In this document: positions 1 through 7,707 of the stretch, in pieces
Position numbering within the stretch: the stretch's first letter is position 1
How the letters are laid out: every line of letters begins with the position of its first letter
Origin: Roseiarcus sp963836695
GTDB taxonomy: Bacteria; Pseudomonadota; Alphaproteobacteria; Rhizobiales; Beijerinckiaceae
NCBI GenBank assembly: GCA_963836695.1
Contig: CAWIKX010000028.1
Coordinates: 1 to 64,000, forward strand
DNA: 64,000 nt
Direction: 5' to 3'
Position numbers and translations under genes: made by a program
The notes under the pieces: model-generated
Databases searched by the model: none
What the model was told of the DNA's origin: nothing
The model's input: only the letters and a program-made list of their open reading frames with translations

Positions 1-242
1 TTGCCGACGCCCAGCATCGCGAAGAACTCCACCAGATCAGTGAGCAGCGCCAGTCGCAAACGCGCGAGCAAGCCGGCATGATGGTCGAAATGCTGCAGCA
101 GAACACGGCGCTTACCGAGCGGGTGGAAACCCTCCTCAAGCAGAACACCGAACTCACGGAAACGATCAGGACCCTCGTCGAAAGGATCGACGCAGTGACC
201 ACCGAGGTCCACACATGCGTCGCGCCGTCCGCGCGCAGCTGA
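1..242 (+). CDS. C-terminal end of a coiled-coil protein (5' end outside window)
   Basis: An open frame enters from the left edge (codons in phase from base 3) and stops with TGA at 240-242, giving 79 residues. The visible part is polar and rich in Gln, Glu and Thr. Hydrophobic residues recur at heptad-like spacing around 'MMVEMLQQNTALTERVETLL', so a C-terminal coiled coil is likely. No catalytic motif is visible and the domain that would name the protein lies outside the window. It converges on the DUF4239 gene, with 26 bases between the two stops. Confidence 0.55.
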   Translation, partial: ADAQHREELHQISEQRQSQTREQAGMMVEMLQQNTALTERVETLLKQNTELTETIRTLVERIDAVTTEVHTCVAPSARS

Positions 243-268
243 ACGGCCTCTAGCCCCGCCCGAACCGG

Positions 269-1033
269 CTACTTGTCGATAAACTCGATCGTTTGCTCGA
301 GCGCCGCGGGCGAGACCCTGAACAGGCCGGTATAGGGCATGCCAAGTTCGAGGATGAGAAGGATCGCAAAGGCGATCGACAGCGCGCCGAAAGTAAGGGC
401 CGCGGTGACCAGGGCGTTGCTCGGAGCGTATAAGCCCATGGCGAAAAAGAGCGCGGCTGTCCAAAAGACCAGAATCGCGATCAGCTGCCACGACACCGGC
501 CCGCTCGCGATCTGGAGAGAAATCAAGAGCCGCGATTGCTCGACCATGCTGGCGTATTGGTTGGCGGTCGCCAGCGCGGCCTTCTGCGCGTCAGTTTTGG
601 GTTGAAGCGTCGCGAGATACTCGGTGATTGCCTGCGCACCGGCAAGGGGCGGGCCGACCGTCAGCAAGGCGGGGTCGACCTGCCCGCCGCCCCAGATCGC
701 CCCATAGGCTTTTTCCATTCCCGCTTTGAGCTGGTCGCGCATCGGCTTGGTCTCGGGCCCAAATTGCCCTAGCGCCTGATCGAGCCTCAGGATCTGGGCG
801 GAGAAATTCTCGAGGTTCGTCCGCTGAGCCGAGAAATAGCCCCAGCTGACGCCAATGAGCGTCCCCAGGACCAGCGCGAGAAGAAGGCTGACCAGCCCCG
901 AGATCTGGCCGACCACGGCTTTCGTCTCGCCTGTCTTGTGCTCATCGACAAGCCGCGTTTGCAGCGCAAGCCCGGCATAGCCGGCGACCATAAACAAGAC
1001 AAAAATCAGTATGCAGATAAGAAGAATGCTCAT
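269..1033 (-). CDS. DUF4239 (bestrophin-like) membrane protein
   Basis: A 254-residue membrane protein of unknown function. There are two hydrophobic segments near the N-terminus (about residues 3-23 and 41-66), a soluble loop of about 110 residues containing 'NLENFSAQILRLDQAL', and two C-terminal helices (about 182-202 and 207-231). This layout and the conserved loop after helix 2 fit the DUF4239 family, which is distantly bestrophin-like; a channel role is family-level speculation. The ATG at 1033 is preferred over an in-frame GTG at 1048 because AGGTGGGG lies upstream at good spacing for the ATG. The gene stands alone. Confidence 0.75.
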   Translation of the reverse strand: MSILLICILIFVLFMVAGYAGLALQTRLVDEHKTGETKAVVGQISGLVSLLLALVLGTLIGVSWGYFSAQRTNLENFSAQILRLDQALGQFGPETKPMRDQLKAGMEKAYGAIWGGGQVDPALLTVGPPLAGAQAITEYLATLQPKTDAQKAALATANQYASMVEQSRLLISLQIASGPVSWQLIAILVFWTAALFFAMGLYAPSNALVTAALTFGALSIAFAILLILELGMPYTGLFRVSPAALEQTIEFIDK

Positions 1034-1461
1034 CTTGGTGCCCCCCACCTATGCCTGCGGCCACCCTACCGACGCGTTGCGGAATATCAAGCGCGGTCAA
1101 GGCGTCGCGGGCCTAGATCGCGTTCTGACCGAATCGCTGGAATCTCCGTGAAACCTGATCCGCCCGCCCGGGCATCGCCGGCCAATGCGGCGCCGAGCAG
1201 CGGCGCCAGGCGCCGACCCAAAACGCTGCGGCGTTACAGAAAAACCAGCCTAAGTACTTGAAAGGGCTGTATCGCGGTTCGGATCGCACACCCGCCAAAA
1301 ACGCCCGCGGGGCCGGCGTTTTCACGAAGCTTGTCGGCTCGGCCTAAAGTCGACATTGCCAACAATTCATGCGCTTAGCCGTCGCTGGGCCCTTCTAATG
1401 CCCTGGTCGGTCTGATAGTGCGCTTTCTCCTTTTTGCCGTCCGCTCAAGGTCCTGCCCCGC
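1034..1461. other. Intergenic region, divergent promoters
   Basis: These 428 bases separate the divergently transcribed DUF4239 and ABC exporter genes. No convincing gene is seen. The only clear structure is an AAAACGCC / GGCGTTTT inverted repeat at 1298-1322 (8-bp arms, 9-base loop). It looks like a bidirectional terminator, yet it lies next to no gene end. Confidence 0.4.
1298..1322. terminator. Terminator-like inverted repeat
   Basis: AAAACGCC (1298-1305) and GGCGTTTT (1315-1322) form a perfect 8-bp stem with an A-tract on one side and a T-tract on the other. That is the form of a bidirectional intrinsic terminator. It lies between two divergent genes, so it terminates no recognised transcript. 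A short untranslated RNA ending here is possible but unsupported otherwise. Confidence 0.35.
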
Positions 1462-3642
1462 ATGCGCATGTTGAGCCTCGCCGCCTTCGCCGTCCTCGCC
1501 CTCGTCATCGGCGCCTACGAAGAAAACGGGATGACCGTCCTGATCGGCGCCGCGTCCGGGCTGGCCGCCGTCGCCGCCCTGCCGCGCTGGAATCTCTCAA
1601 CCTTCCTCACCCTCCTCTGCGACCTGTTCGCGATCGAAACGATGCTGTTCGGCCTAGGCGACCTCGCCGCGCTCCTGGGCTATTGGCCCCGCAGCCTCGA
1701 GCAATATCAGCTCCCCACCTATCTGCCGCTGGCGACGGCGCTGTTCATTCTCGCCATTTTCGCGGTCTCGCATTTTCGCCTGGTGCGTCGAATGATGACG
1801 ATCGCCGATCCGTTCTTCGCCGCGCGGACGCCGATCTCGATCCGGCCCTTGCCCGCCGGGCCCATCATCCTGCGGCAGGATCACTACGCCCGCATCAACG
1901 TCTACTTCCTCATCCTGATCAATCAATTTCAGGTCGCGCTGGCGCTGCGCTTCAACTTCTTCCAGCGGGATTTCGGCAACGCCATTCAGGTCGCCGACGA
2001 AGCCCACCGGGTTGCGTTCTGGTACCAGCTCATGTTCGTGTTCGTGCCGATAGCGACCATCGCCATCGTCTCCGGCATCGTCGAGTTCTTCGTCGCCTCG
2101 AATTTCGTGCTGCAATGGCGCCGGTGGATGACGGCCTCCTTCACCTCGCGCTGGCTGACGCATTCGATGCACTATAAGCTCGCGCTCTCGAACGCCGCCG
2201 ACCATCCGACGGAAGAGGCCGCGGAGGAGTTCACGGGCCAGCGCATCTCGGCCGACAACCCCGATCAGCGTATCTCTCAGGACATCGGCGGCTTCATCAA
2301 CGGTACTGGCACCGGCATCAATTCCGGCAACGTCGGCATCTACAATTACACCATCCAGGCGATCGCCTCCGCGACCAATCTGGTCTCGTTCTCGATCATC
2401 CTGTGGGGAATTTCCAACTCTCTCAACGCCCCGATCCTGGGCCTGCGAATCCCCGGCTTTCTGTTCTGGGTCGCGGTTCTCTACGCTTGTCTGGCGACGG
2501 GCATCACCCAGCTCATCGGCCGCAGCCTGTCCAGGCTTTATTTCCGCCAGCAGTCGGTCGAGGCGAACTTCCGCTTCGACCTCGCGCGCATCCGCGAATA
2601 CAGCGAACAGATCGCGCTGCTCAAGGGTGAGGATCGCGAGATCGACCGCGCAGGCAGCGTCTTCGGCGAGGTCGTTCGAACCATCCGTCGCATCATCCAT
2701 GTGCGCACGTGGCTGATCGCGTTCAACCAGTTCTACAGCCAGATATCCGTCATCATTCCCTATGTGGTCGTCGCGCCCTTCTATTTCGCGAAAATCGTCG
2801 ACTTCGGCCGCTTCAATCAGTCGGCCGACGCGTTCGGCAACGTCAACGGCGCGATGAACTTCTTCGTCGACCGTTACATCGGCCTCGCCGATTTCCGCGC
2901 CACGATCGAGCGGCTGACCTCATTCGAGGAGGCGATCGCCCGCACGCGTGCGGACGAGAAAAAGACGCCGCGCCTGACGGCTGAGCCGTCAGAGGCCCCC
3001 ACCCTCGCGCTGAACAACGTCGAGCTCGCGTTGCCCGATGGCCGAAAACTTGCCCGTGTCGCCGACTTGGTGCTGGTCCCGCAGGAGTCCACGATGCTCG
3101 TCGGGCCCTCGGGAGTCGGCAAGTCGACGCTTTTCCGCGCGATCTCCGGTTTATGGCCGTATGGCTCGGGCGAAATCCACCAGCCGGCCTACGCCAAGCT
3201 CATGCTGTTGCCCCAGCGCCCCTATATCCCGATCGGCCCGTTGCGTGACGCCCTCGCCTATCCGGCTCCAAGCGCCAGCTTCTCCGACCAGAAACTGCGT
3301 GAGACTCTGATCAAGGTCGGCCTTCCCGCGCTCGCGGACCGGCTCGACGATAACGAGAATTGGCAGATGCGTCTGTCGGGCGGCGAACAGCAGCGGCTGG
3401 GGGTCGCGCGCGCTCTCTTAGCCGAGCCGGACTGGCTGTTCCTCGACGAATCAACCGCTTCGCTCGACGAGAAGAGCGAGGCCAATCTCTACCGCGCGAT
3501 CATCGAAACGCTGCCCCGCACGACAATCGTTTCGATCGGCCATCAGGCGACGATAAACCAGTTCCACAAGCGGCGGATCGCGTTCGAGCCCCACGATGGC
3601 GCTCCGGCCACGGTGAGCGCCGAGCCGGAGCCTGCCGCGTAA
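1462..3642 (+). CDS. ABC transporter, fused permease/ATPase of the SbmA/BacA-ABCD type
   Basis: A 726-residue half-transporter fusion. The first third holds several hydrophobic helices, starting with an N-terminal set of about three, and the SbmA/BacA-like membrane domain runs to about residue 480. The C-terminal ATPase shows Walker A GPSGVGKST (about 548-556), signature LSGGEQQR (about 637), Walker B WLFLDES (about 657-663) and the switch His in SIGHQ (about 694). Families of this shape (Rv1819c, YddA, peroxisomal ABCD) carry peptides, B12-like or acyl substrates. The substrate here cannot be read from sequence. ATG 1462 is the first start before the hydrophobic N-terminus. It is monocistronic. 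Confidence 0.85.
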   Translation: MRMLSLAAFAVLALVIGAYEENGMTVLIGAASGLAAVAALPRWNLSTFLTLLCDLFAIETMLFGLGDLAALLGYWPRSLEQYQLPTYLPLATALFILAIFAVSHFRLVRRMMTIADPFFAARTPISIRPLPAGPIILRQDHYARINVYFLILINQFQVALALRFNFFQRDFGNAIQVADEAHRVAFWYQLMFVFVPIATIAIVSGIVEFFVASNFVLQWRRWMTASFTSRWLTHSMHYKLALSNAADHPTEEAAEEFTGQRISADNPDQRISQDIGGFINGTGTGINSGNVGIYNYTIQAIASATNLVSFSIILWGISNSLNAPILGLRIPGFLFWVAVLYACLATGITQLIGRSLSRLYFRQQSVEANFRFDLARIREYSEQIALLKGEDREIDRAGSVFGEVVRTIRRIIHVRTWLIAFNQFYSQISVIIPYVVVAPFYFAKIVDFGRFNQSADAFGNVNGAMNFFVDRYIGLADFRATIERLTSFEEAIARTRADEKKTPRLTAEPSEAPTLALNNVELALPDGRKLARVADLVLVPQESTMLVGPSGVGKSTLFRAISGLWPYGSGEIHQPAYAKLMLLPQRPYIPIGPLRDALAYPAPSASFSDQKLRETLIKVGLPALADRLDDNENWQMRLSGGEQQRLGVARALLAEPDWLFLDESTASLDEKSEANLYRAIIETLPRTTIVSIGHQATINQFHKRRIAFEPHDGAPATVSAEPEPAA

Positions 3643-3659
3643 ACTAAAGACGAGGCAGT

Positions 3660-3679
3660 TGCGTTGGTCCACCAACGCA
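3660..3679 (+). terminator. Hairpin after the ABC transporter gene
   Basis: TGCGTTGG / CCAACGCA form a perfect 8-bp stem with a TCCA loop, 17 bases after the ABC stop codon. There is no T-tract, so it is either a weak terminator or an mRNA-end stabiliser. A second small dyad (CGGGGC-GAGGT-GCCCCG) follows near 3732. Confidence 0.45.
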
Positions 3680-4158
3680 GACTTGCGCGGCCGCAGTATT
3701 ACTAATTGATTAAGTTATTTTGTGGTGACATGCCGGGGCGAGGTGCCCCGACCGCTCGGTTTGGATTGTCTTGGTCCCTCACCGTTTCGCTGCGAAAGCC
3801 CCCGACAATAAGGGTTGGAAAAGTTTGGATTTCTTTGGATTCTCTCGTCCGAATCTAGACTTATCAATGGGTTACGAGGGAAAAACGGCGAAATTTTTTT
3901 CGTGGTCCTTCTTCCGTCAACAAACAGGGAATAGCCCTCATCGAGGTGATCGGTTGCGCGGATTTGCTCATGCGGCGACTTTAGCGGATATTCTGCTGTT
4001 CCGCAACCGATTTTCGTCGATTCAGAACATTCGCGGTCGCCAGAAAAGTCACAACGCTTCTCGCATCGGCTTCGGGTCGGAGAGGGAGCTGTGCAGCCTG
4101 GATCCGTCATTCAGCGCAACCGGCTATGAGGGATCAGACCCCGCGTCTCCCCGTTAGC
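3680..4158. other. AT-richer intergenic region, no convincing gene
   Basis: About 480 bases with visibly lower GC than the flanking genes. Open frames exist on both strands, but they lack start signals, family features and the GC-rich third-position codon bias of neighbours. The stretch holds TCAATGGGTTAC (3864-3875), followed by an A-rich run and then TTGCTCATG (3964). The same words recur in the same order in the 19.7-20.2 kb spacer, so both may hold relics of one sequence family. Confidence 0.4.
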
Positions 4159-4626
4159 TCAAAGGGAACGGGCGAGCCGGAGCGCGCCGCGCGGTCCCTT
4201 GATGACTAGGTCGCCGTTCACCAAGTCCCACTCCGGGTTGCCGAGCAGCGCGGACAGAAACCCCAGTTCGAGCTGCATAACGTCCTTGGCGCACTGCTTT
4301 TTTGTCAGCGCATAGGGCCCGGTGGCAAGATGCTGGTCCTTGACCGGATACATGGTGGCCGACCACGAATTGCAGCCGGTGAAGCCTGAGCCGCGCAGCG
4401 TGCCGTCGATCTTAAGGCTGATGTCCAATCCAGAAGGTACTGGCTTGCCGTTCAGCTCCCGCAGCGACCAGGTCTGGTCGAGCGGAAAGTTCTTCTGCAG
4501 CGGTGGCAAAGGCTTGAGCGGCTGGTTATCTTCTTCGGTTTCCGGACCCTTTGGCCGGGCGTGTGCGGCGGAGACCAGACACAACGCTACGGCGACGGCG
4601 GCGACGAACGAGATTGATTTCAGCAT
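4159..4626 (-). CDS. Secreted META-domain (HslJ-like) protein
   Basis: A 155-residue protein with a classical signal peptide of about 23 residues ending in SAAHA. A proline-rich linker follows, then a META domain (about residues 48-153). The domain is recognised by 'WSLRELNGKPV', 'GFTGCNSW' and the later 'KKQCAKDVMQLE'. META proteins (HslJ, and lipoproteins of DUF306) are periplasmic or outer-membrane associated and linked to stress or antibiotic resistance, with no known reaction. No lipobox Cys is seen, so it is probably soluble periplasmic. It is divergent from hsp20. Confidence 0.8.
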   Translation of the reverse strand: MLKSISFVAAVAVALCLVSAAHARPKGPETEEDNQPLKPLPPLQKNFPLDQTWSLRELNGKPVPSGLDISLKIDGTLRGSGFTGCNSWSATMYPVKDQHLATGPYALTKKQCAKDVMQLELGFLSALLGNPEWDLVNGDLVIKGPRGALRLARSL

Positions 4627-4794
4627 ATGTTGGACCTCGATATCCGAAGGTGACGGCCCCTCTACCGGCGAATCCCCCGGCGCCGAACGCTCGCCGGGGA
4701 CAGCTTCCTTTGTTCAGGGAGCTTGCATTTTTTGTGGCGAAGATCACCCCTCTGCCCTTGAACTTACCCCTCCCCGAACAAAAATAATTCTGCG

Positions 4795-4875
4795 TGAGGT
4801 CTATCGGCCGAACAAGCGGCAGGCGCAGCCAATCCCGGGGCGCAAGCCGCCATATCGCTCAACACAGAGGATGTG
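4795..4875 (+). promoter_or_regulatory. Possible ROSE-type RNA thermometer upstream of hsp20
   Basis: The leader just before hsp20 can fold into GC-rich hairpins. It ends with TCGCT (4855-4859), then seven bases, then GAGGA (4867-4871), the Shine-Dalgarno. Rhizobial ROSE elements have a U(U/C)GCU motif paired against the AGGA ribosome site in the last hairpin, in the 5' leader of small heat-shock genes, which is the arrangement seen here. The call rests on the motif and position only; no covariance model was run. Confidence 0.4.
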
Positions 4876-5358
4876 ATGATGACAAATTACGATCTTTCGC
4901 CGTTCTATCGCTCCACCGTTGGCTTCGACAGCCTGTTCTCCATGCTCGACAGGGTCGCTGGCGGCGAGCAAAACGCTCCCACCTATCCGCCTTACAACAT
5001 CGAGCGTACCGGCGAGAATGCCTACCGGATCACGCTCGCCTTGGCCGGCTTCGCGGAACACGAACTGTCGGTCGAGACTCGCGAGAGCACGCTGACGGTG
5101 CGCGGGTCCAAGGACACCGCCCCCAAGGATGACAAGCGCGACATGCTTTATCAGGGTATCGCCGGCCGCGCCTTCGAGCGCCGCTTCCAGCTTGCCGACC
5201 ACGTCGTCGTGACAGGCGCCGCGAGCGAGAACGGCCTCTTGCACATTGATCTCGTGCGGGAGGTTCCTGAGGCCCAGAAGCCGCGCACTATCGCGATCAA
5301 CAAGGGCGGCGCAAAGACCATCGAAGCGGTCAAGACGCCTTCGGCTCGGGCCGCATAA
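4876..5358 (+). CDS. hsp20: Small heat-shock protein Hsp20 (IbpA-like)
   Basis: A 160-residue ATP-independent holdase of the cytoplasm that binds unfolding proteins. The N-terminal 'LSPFYRSTVGFDSLF' is typical of rhizobial class A small heat-shock proteins. The alpha-crystallin domain follows (about residues 35-130), with 'YPPYNIERTGENAYRITLAL' and the strand 'RAFERRFQLADHV'. Starts GTG 4873, ATG 4876 and ATG 4879 overlap; AGAGGA upstream suits the ATGs. A strong terminator follows the stop. Translation is probably heat-controlled through the leader. Confidence 0.92.
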   Translation: MMTNYDLSPFYRSTVGFDSLFSMLDRVAGGEQNAPTYPPYNIERTGENAYRITLALAGFAEHELSVETRESTLTVRGSKDTAPKDDKRDMLYQGIAGRAFERRFQLADHVVVTGAASENGLLHIDLVREVPEAQKPRTIAINKGGAKTIEAVKTPSARAA

Positions 5359-5382
5359 GTCGACCAACTCCGCATTGCCGAA

Positions 5383-5410
5383 GGGCGTCCCGGTCGGGAC
5401 GCCCTTTTTT
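5383..5410 (+). terminator. Intrinsic terminator of hsp20
   Basis: GGGCGTCCC (5383-5391) and GGGACGCCC (5396-5404) form a perfect 9-bp stem with a GGTC loop, followed by a run of six T. It starts 24 bases after the hsp20 stop and ends three bases before the end of the convergent gene. Confidence 0.9.
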
Positions 5411-5413
5411 CAT

Positions 5414-6205
5414 CTATTCGAACGGCGCCGGGGGAACGATGCTCACCTTTGCTTTGTCGCTTGCCTCCGAGGAGGGGCCCTGAGGGGCGACCGGCGGAAC
5501 GTTCTCAACTTCCGCCGGATGAGACTCGACGCGCGGCTTGTCTGATTCATGGTTTTCCGTCGCCTTGGACGTTGGCGGGGCCGCTTCCTCCGCCTTGGCC
5601 GCTTCGCGTGGGGCAGGAGGCGGCAAAGGCGGACTGGTGAACGACGTCTTGGTCCCCGGGATCTTATGTTCGATCGAAGCGGCCTTCATTTTGGGTTTCG
5701 TTCCAGCCGGCGCCCCGCCGGGCCCGTAGGGGCTGATGGCGGCTGGAATATGAAGTCCCGCTGAACCAGCCGAAGAAGGCCTCGACTCCGGCACACCGGA
5801 CGACCGGCTCGAGAATTCGCCGTTCAGCGGCGGGCCGCCGATGCCCGGGCGCGCGGATTCGCCAAACTCTTCGCCTCGGGAAGCAAGCGCGGGTCCCCAT
5901 ATCCTACCTGACGCTGGGAAGCTTTCAAGAATTTGCCCGCTTCTCGCGTCGACGATGAGGCGCTGGTAACCAGCCGGGCCAGCGGTGACGTCGGCGATAT
6001 AGATACCTAGCCGGCGCTGGAGCGGCGCGGTCAACACATAGCCGCGCGCCTCAAGATTCCTTGCGATCTCGCCGGGGAACGCCGCTCGCCACGGAGGCGG
6101 CAGCCATTGAGCCGATGCGGGGGGAACGAAAGTGAGGGCGATGAGGCCGCCGAGCGCCGAACCCGCCAAGCAACGGCTGAGCGCCCCGTTCAATCTGATC
6201 GTCAT
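5414..6205 (-). CDS. Secreted PepSY-like protein with a long proline-rich tail
   Basis: A 263-residue protein. The ATG at 6205 follows a GGAGCG ribosome site and opens a signal peptide of about 32 residues ending PPASA. A short domain (about residues 40-100) with 'IARNLEARGYVLTAPLQRRL' and 'YQRLIVDARSGQIL' matches the PepSY-like repeat common in rhizobial periplasmic proteins. The remaining 160 residues are low-complexity, rich in Pro, Ser, Ala and Glu. Function is unknown. It lies 53 bases downstream of the aldolase gene on the same strand. Its last codons abut the hsp20 terminator. Confidence 0.7.
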   Translation of the reverse strand: MTIRLNGALSRCLAGSALGGLIALTFVPPASAQWLPPPWRAAFPGEIARNLEARGYVLTAPLQRRLGIYIADVTAGPAGYQRLIVDARSGQILESFPASGRIWGPALASRGEEFGESARPGIGGPPLNGEFSSRSSGVPESRPSSAGSAGLHIPAAISPYGPGGAPAGTKPKMKAASIEHKIPGTKTSFTSPPLPPPAPREAAKAEEAAPPTSKATENHESDKPRVESHPAEVENVPPVAPQGPSSEASDKAKVSIVPPAPFE

Positions 6206-6258
6206 GCTTTGCCGCTCCAGATTCCGGAGGTGGATCTGAGGCGTTGAATGCGGCGTCG

Positions 6259-7341
6259 TTACGGCGTCGCTGGGGCTGCATCTCGCACGTCGGCGCAAAC
6301 GCTCAAAAGCTGATCAATTTCGCTTGATGCTGTTTCGAACGACGTCACCAGTCTGACCAACGCTTCGCCCCTTCGAGGCGCCCGCTCCGGCGCGATCGCT
6401 CGTGTACTCCACTCGTGGAAGACCGCCCCCGCCGCCCGCCACCGGTCGATCATCGCCTTTGGCGCGACGACAAAGACTTCATTGGCTTCGGTCGGCCATG
6501 CGAGGCGAACGCCTTCTGTCGCTCCAAGCTCACGGGCGAGCCGACGCGCCGAAGCGTTTGCGCGCTCGGCCAGCCTCAACCAGAGGCCATCGGTGAGATA
6601 AGCCTCCATTTGGGCCCCAAGGAACCGCCCTTTGGACAAGGTCTGGCCGCCGCGCTTGCGCTGAAAGAGGAAATTCTCAGCGCGGCGGGAATCGAAAAAC
6701 ACGACGGCTTCGCAAGCGAGCGCGCCATTCTTCGTCGCGCCCAGGGTGAGAATGTCGACGCCGGCCCGCCACGTCATCTCGGCCGGCGTCGCCTTGGCGA
6801 AAATGAGCGCATTGCCGAAGCGCGCGCCGTCCATATGCACGTTGATTCCGTTGCGATGAGCGATCGAGCAGAGCTCAGAGACTTGGCTAACGCTGTAGAC
6901 TGTCCCGGCTTCGGTAGCCTGGGACAGTGACAGCGCCCCTGGCTGGGCAGACTTCACAAGCCCCCGCGGAAATCTCTCCAACGTCTCTCGCAAGCCCTCG
7001 GGCGTGATCTTGCCGCCCTCCCCAGGGATGCCGACCAGCTTCGCCCCGCCGGTGAACAACTCCGGCGCGCTGCATTCGTCGTCGTGGATATGCGCTTCCT
7101 CATGGCAGAAAACCGCGTCCCATGGATTGACTAGCGCCGACAGCGCGAGCGCATTGGCCGCCGTGCCTGTCGCCACAAGAAAGGCGGCGACCTTGGTTTC
7201 GAAGACTTCATTGAGCAGCGCTTGCGCCCGCGCGGTGTAGTCATCGGCGCCGTAGGCCGGCGCGTTGATGCGCGAGGACGCAACGATCGCGTCCAAAATC
7301 TGCGGCGCCACGCCCGCGCCGTTGTCGCTGGCGAATTTCAT
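6259..7341 (-). CDS. ltaE: Low-specificity threonine aldolase family, PLP enzyme
   Basis: A 360-residue fold-type I PLP enzyme of the beta-eliminating lyase family. It is expected to cleave threonine or allo-threonine to glycine and acetaldehyde. Supporting motifs are the N-terminal 'FASDNGAGVAPQILDA', 'VATGTAANALAL' (phosphate binding), 'HEEAHIHDDECSAPE', 'VHMDGARFGNA' (Asp pairing with the pyridine nitrogen) and 'LGATKNGAL' carrying the Schiff-base Lys. The length fits the family. The substrate stereochemistry cannot be told. ATG 7341 starts directly at the conserved N-terminus. Confidence 0.9.
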   Translation of the reverse strand: MKFASDNGAGVAPQILDAIVASSRINAPAYGADDYTARAQALLNEVFETKVAAFLVATGTAANALALSALVNPWDAVFCHEEAHIHDDECSAPELFTGGAKLVGIPGEGGKITPEGLRETLERFPRGLVKSAQPGALSLSQATEAGTVYSVSQVSELCSIAHRNGINVHMDGARFGNALIFAKATPAEMTWRAGVDILTLGATKNGALACEAVVFFDSRRAENFLFQRKRGGQTLSKGRFLGAQMEAYLTDGLWLRLAERANASARRLARELGATEGVRLAWPTEANEVFVVAPKAMIDRWRAAGAVFHEWSTRAIAPERAPRRGEALVRLVTSFETASSEIDQLLSVCADVRDAAPATP

Positions 7342-7707
7342 GCTTGCTCCCGCTCAACGTGAGCCGGCAATTTGCGTCAGACTATGTCGCCGTGGCAATT
7401 CGCTTTCGCCCAAACCGAGGCCGGAAAAAATTTGCGCGCAGAGCGCTTGTGTTGAAGATCCATTTCTGTCATGGTCGCGAAATAGGACAGTTGTGCTGAC
7501 CATTTTTTGAGCGGCGAGGCCAAGGCTTCGGCACCTGCGGAAAGAGGCTCAAGCTTTGTCGAAACGACCGACAAAGACGGATCGAAAAAAATCCGACGCG
7601 TGAAGCCTCTGGCTGCGCGTGAGCAGCCGCCCTTTGTTCCTTGATACGCCTTAAATTTCGCAAATGAACGGTCGCACAAGGTGCGCGACCGCCCGGGGAG
7701 CGGAAAG
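7342..7707. other. Divergent spacer upstream of gltB
   Basis: These 366 bases lie between ltaE and gltB. They hold the gltB promoter region, including an A/T-rich patch near 7650. No gene, terminator or recognisable operator was found. In-frame GTG at 7681 precedes the preferred gltB ATG. Confidence 0.4.

Noticed and set aside
3771..4157. 128-codon plus-strand frame (and a 131-codon minus-strand frame) in the 3.7-4.1 kb spacer
   Set aside because: Composition and codon use differ from genuine neighbours, both strands are open, and neither translation shows a domain.
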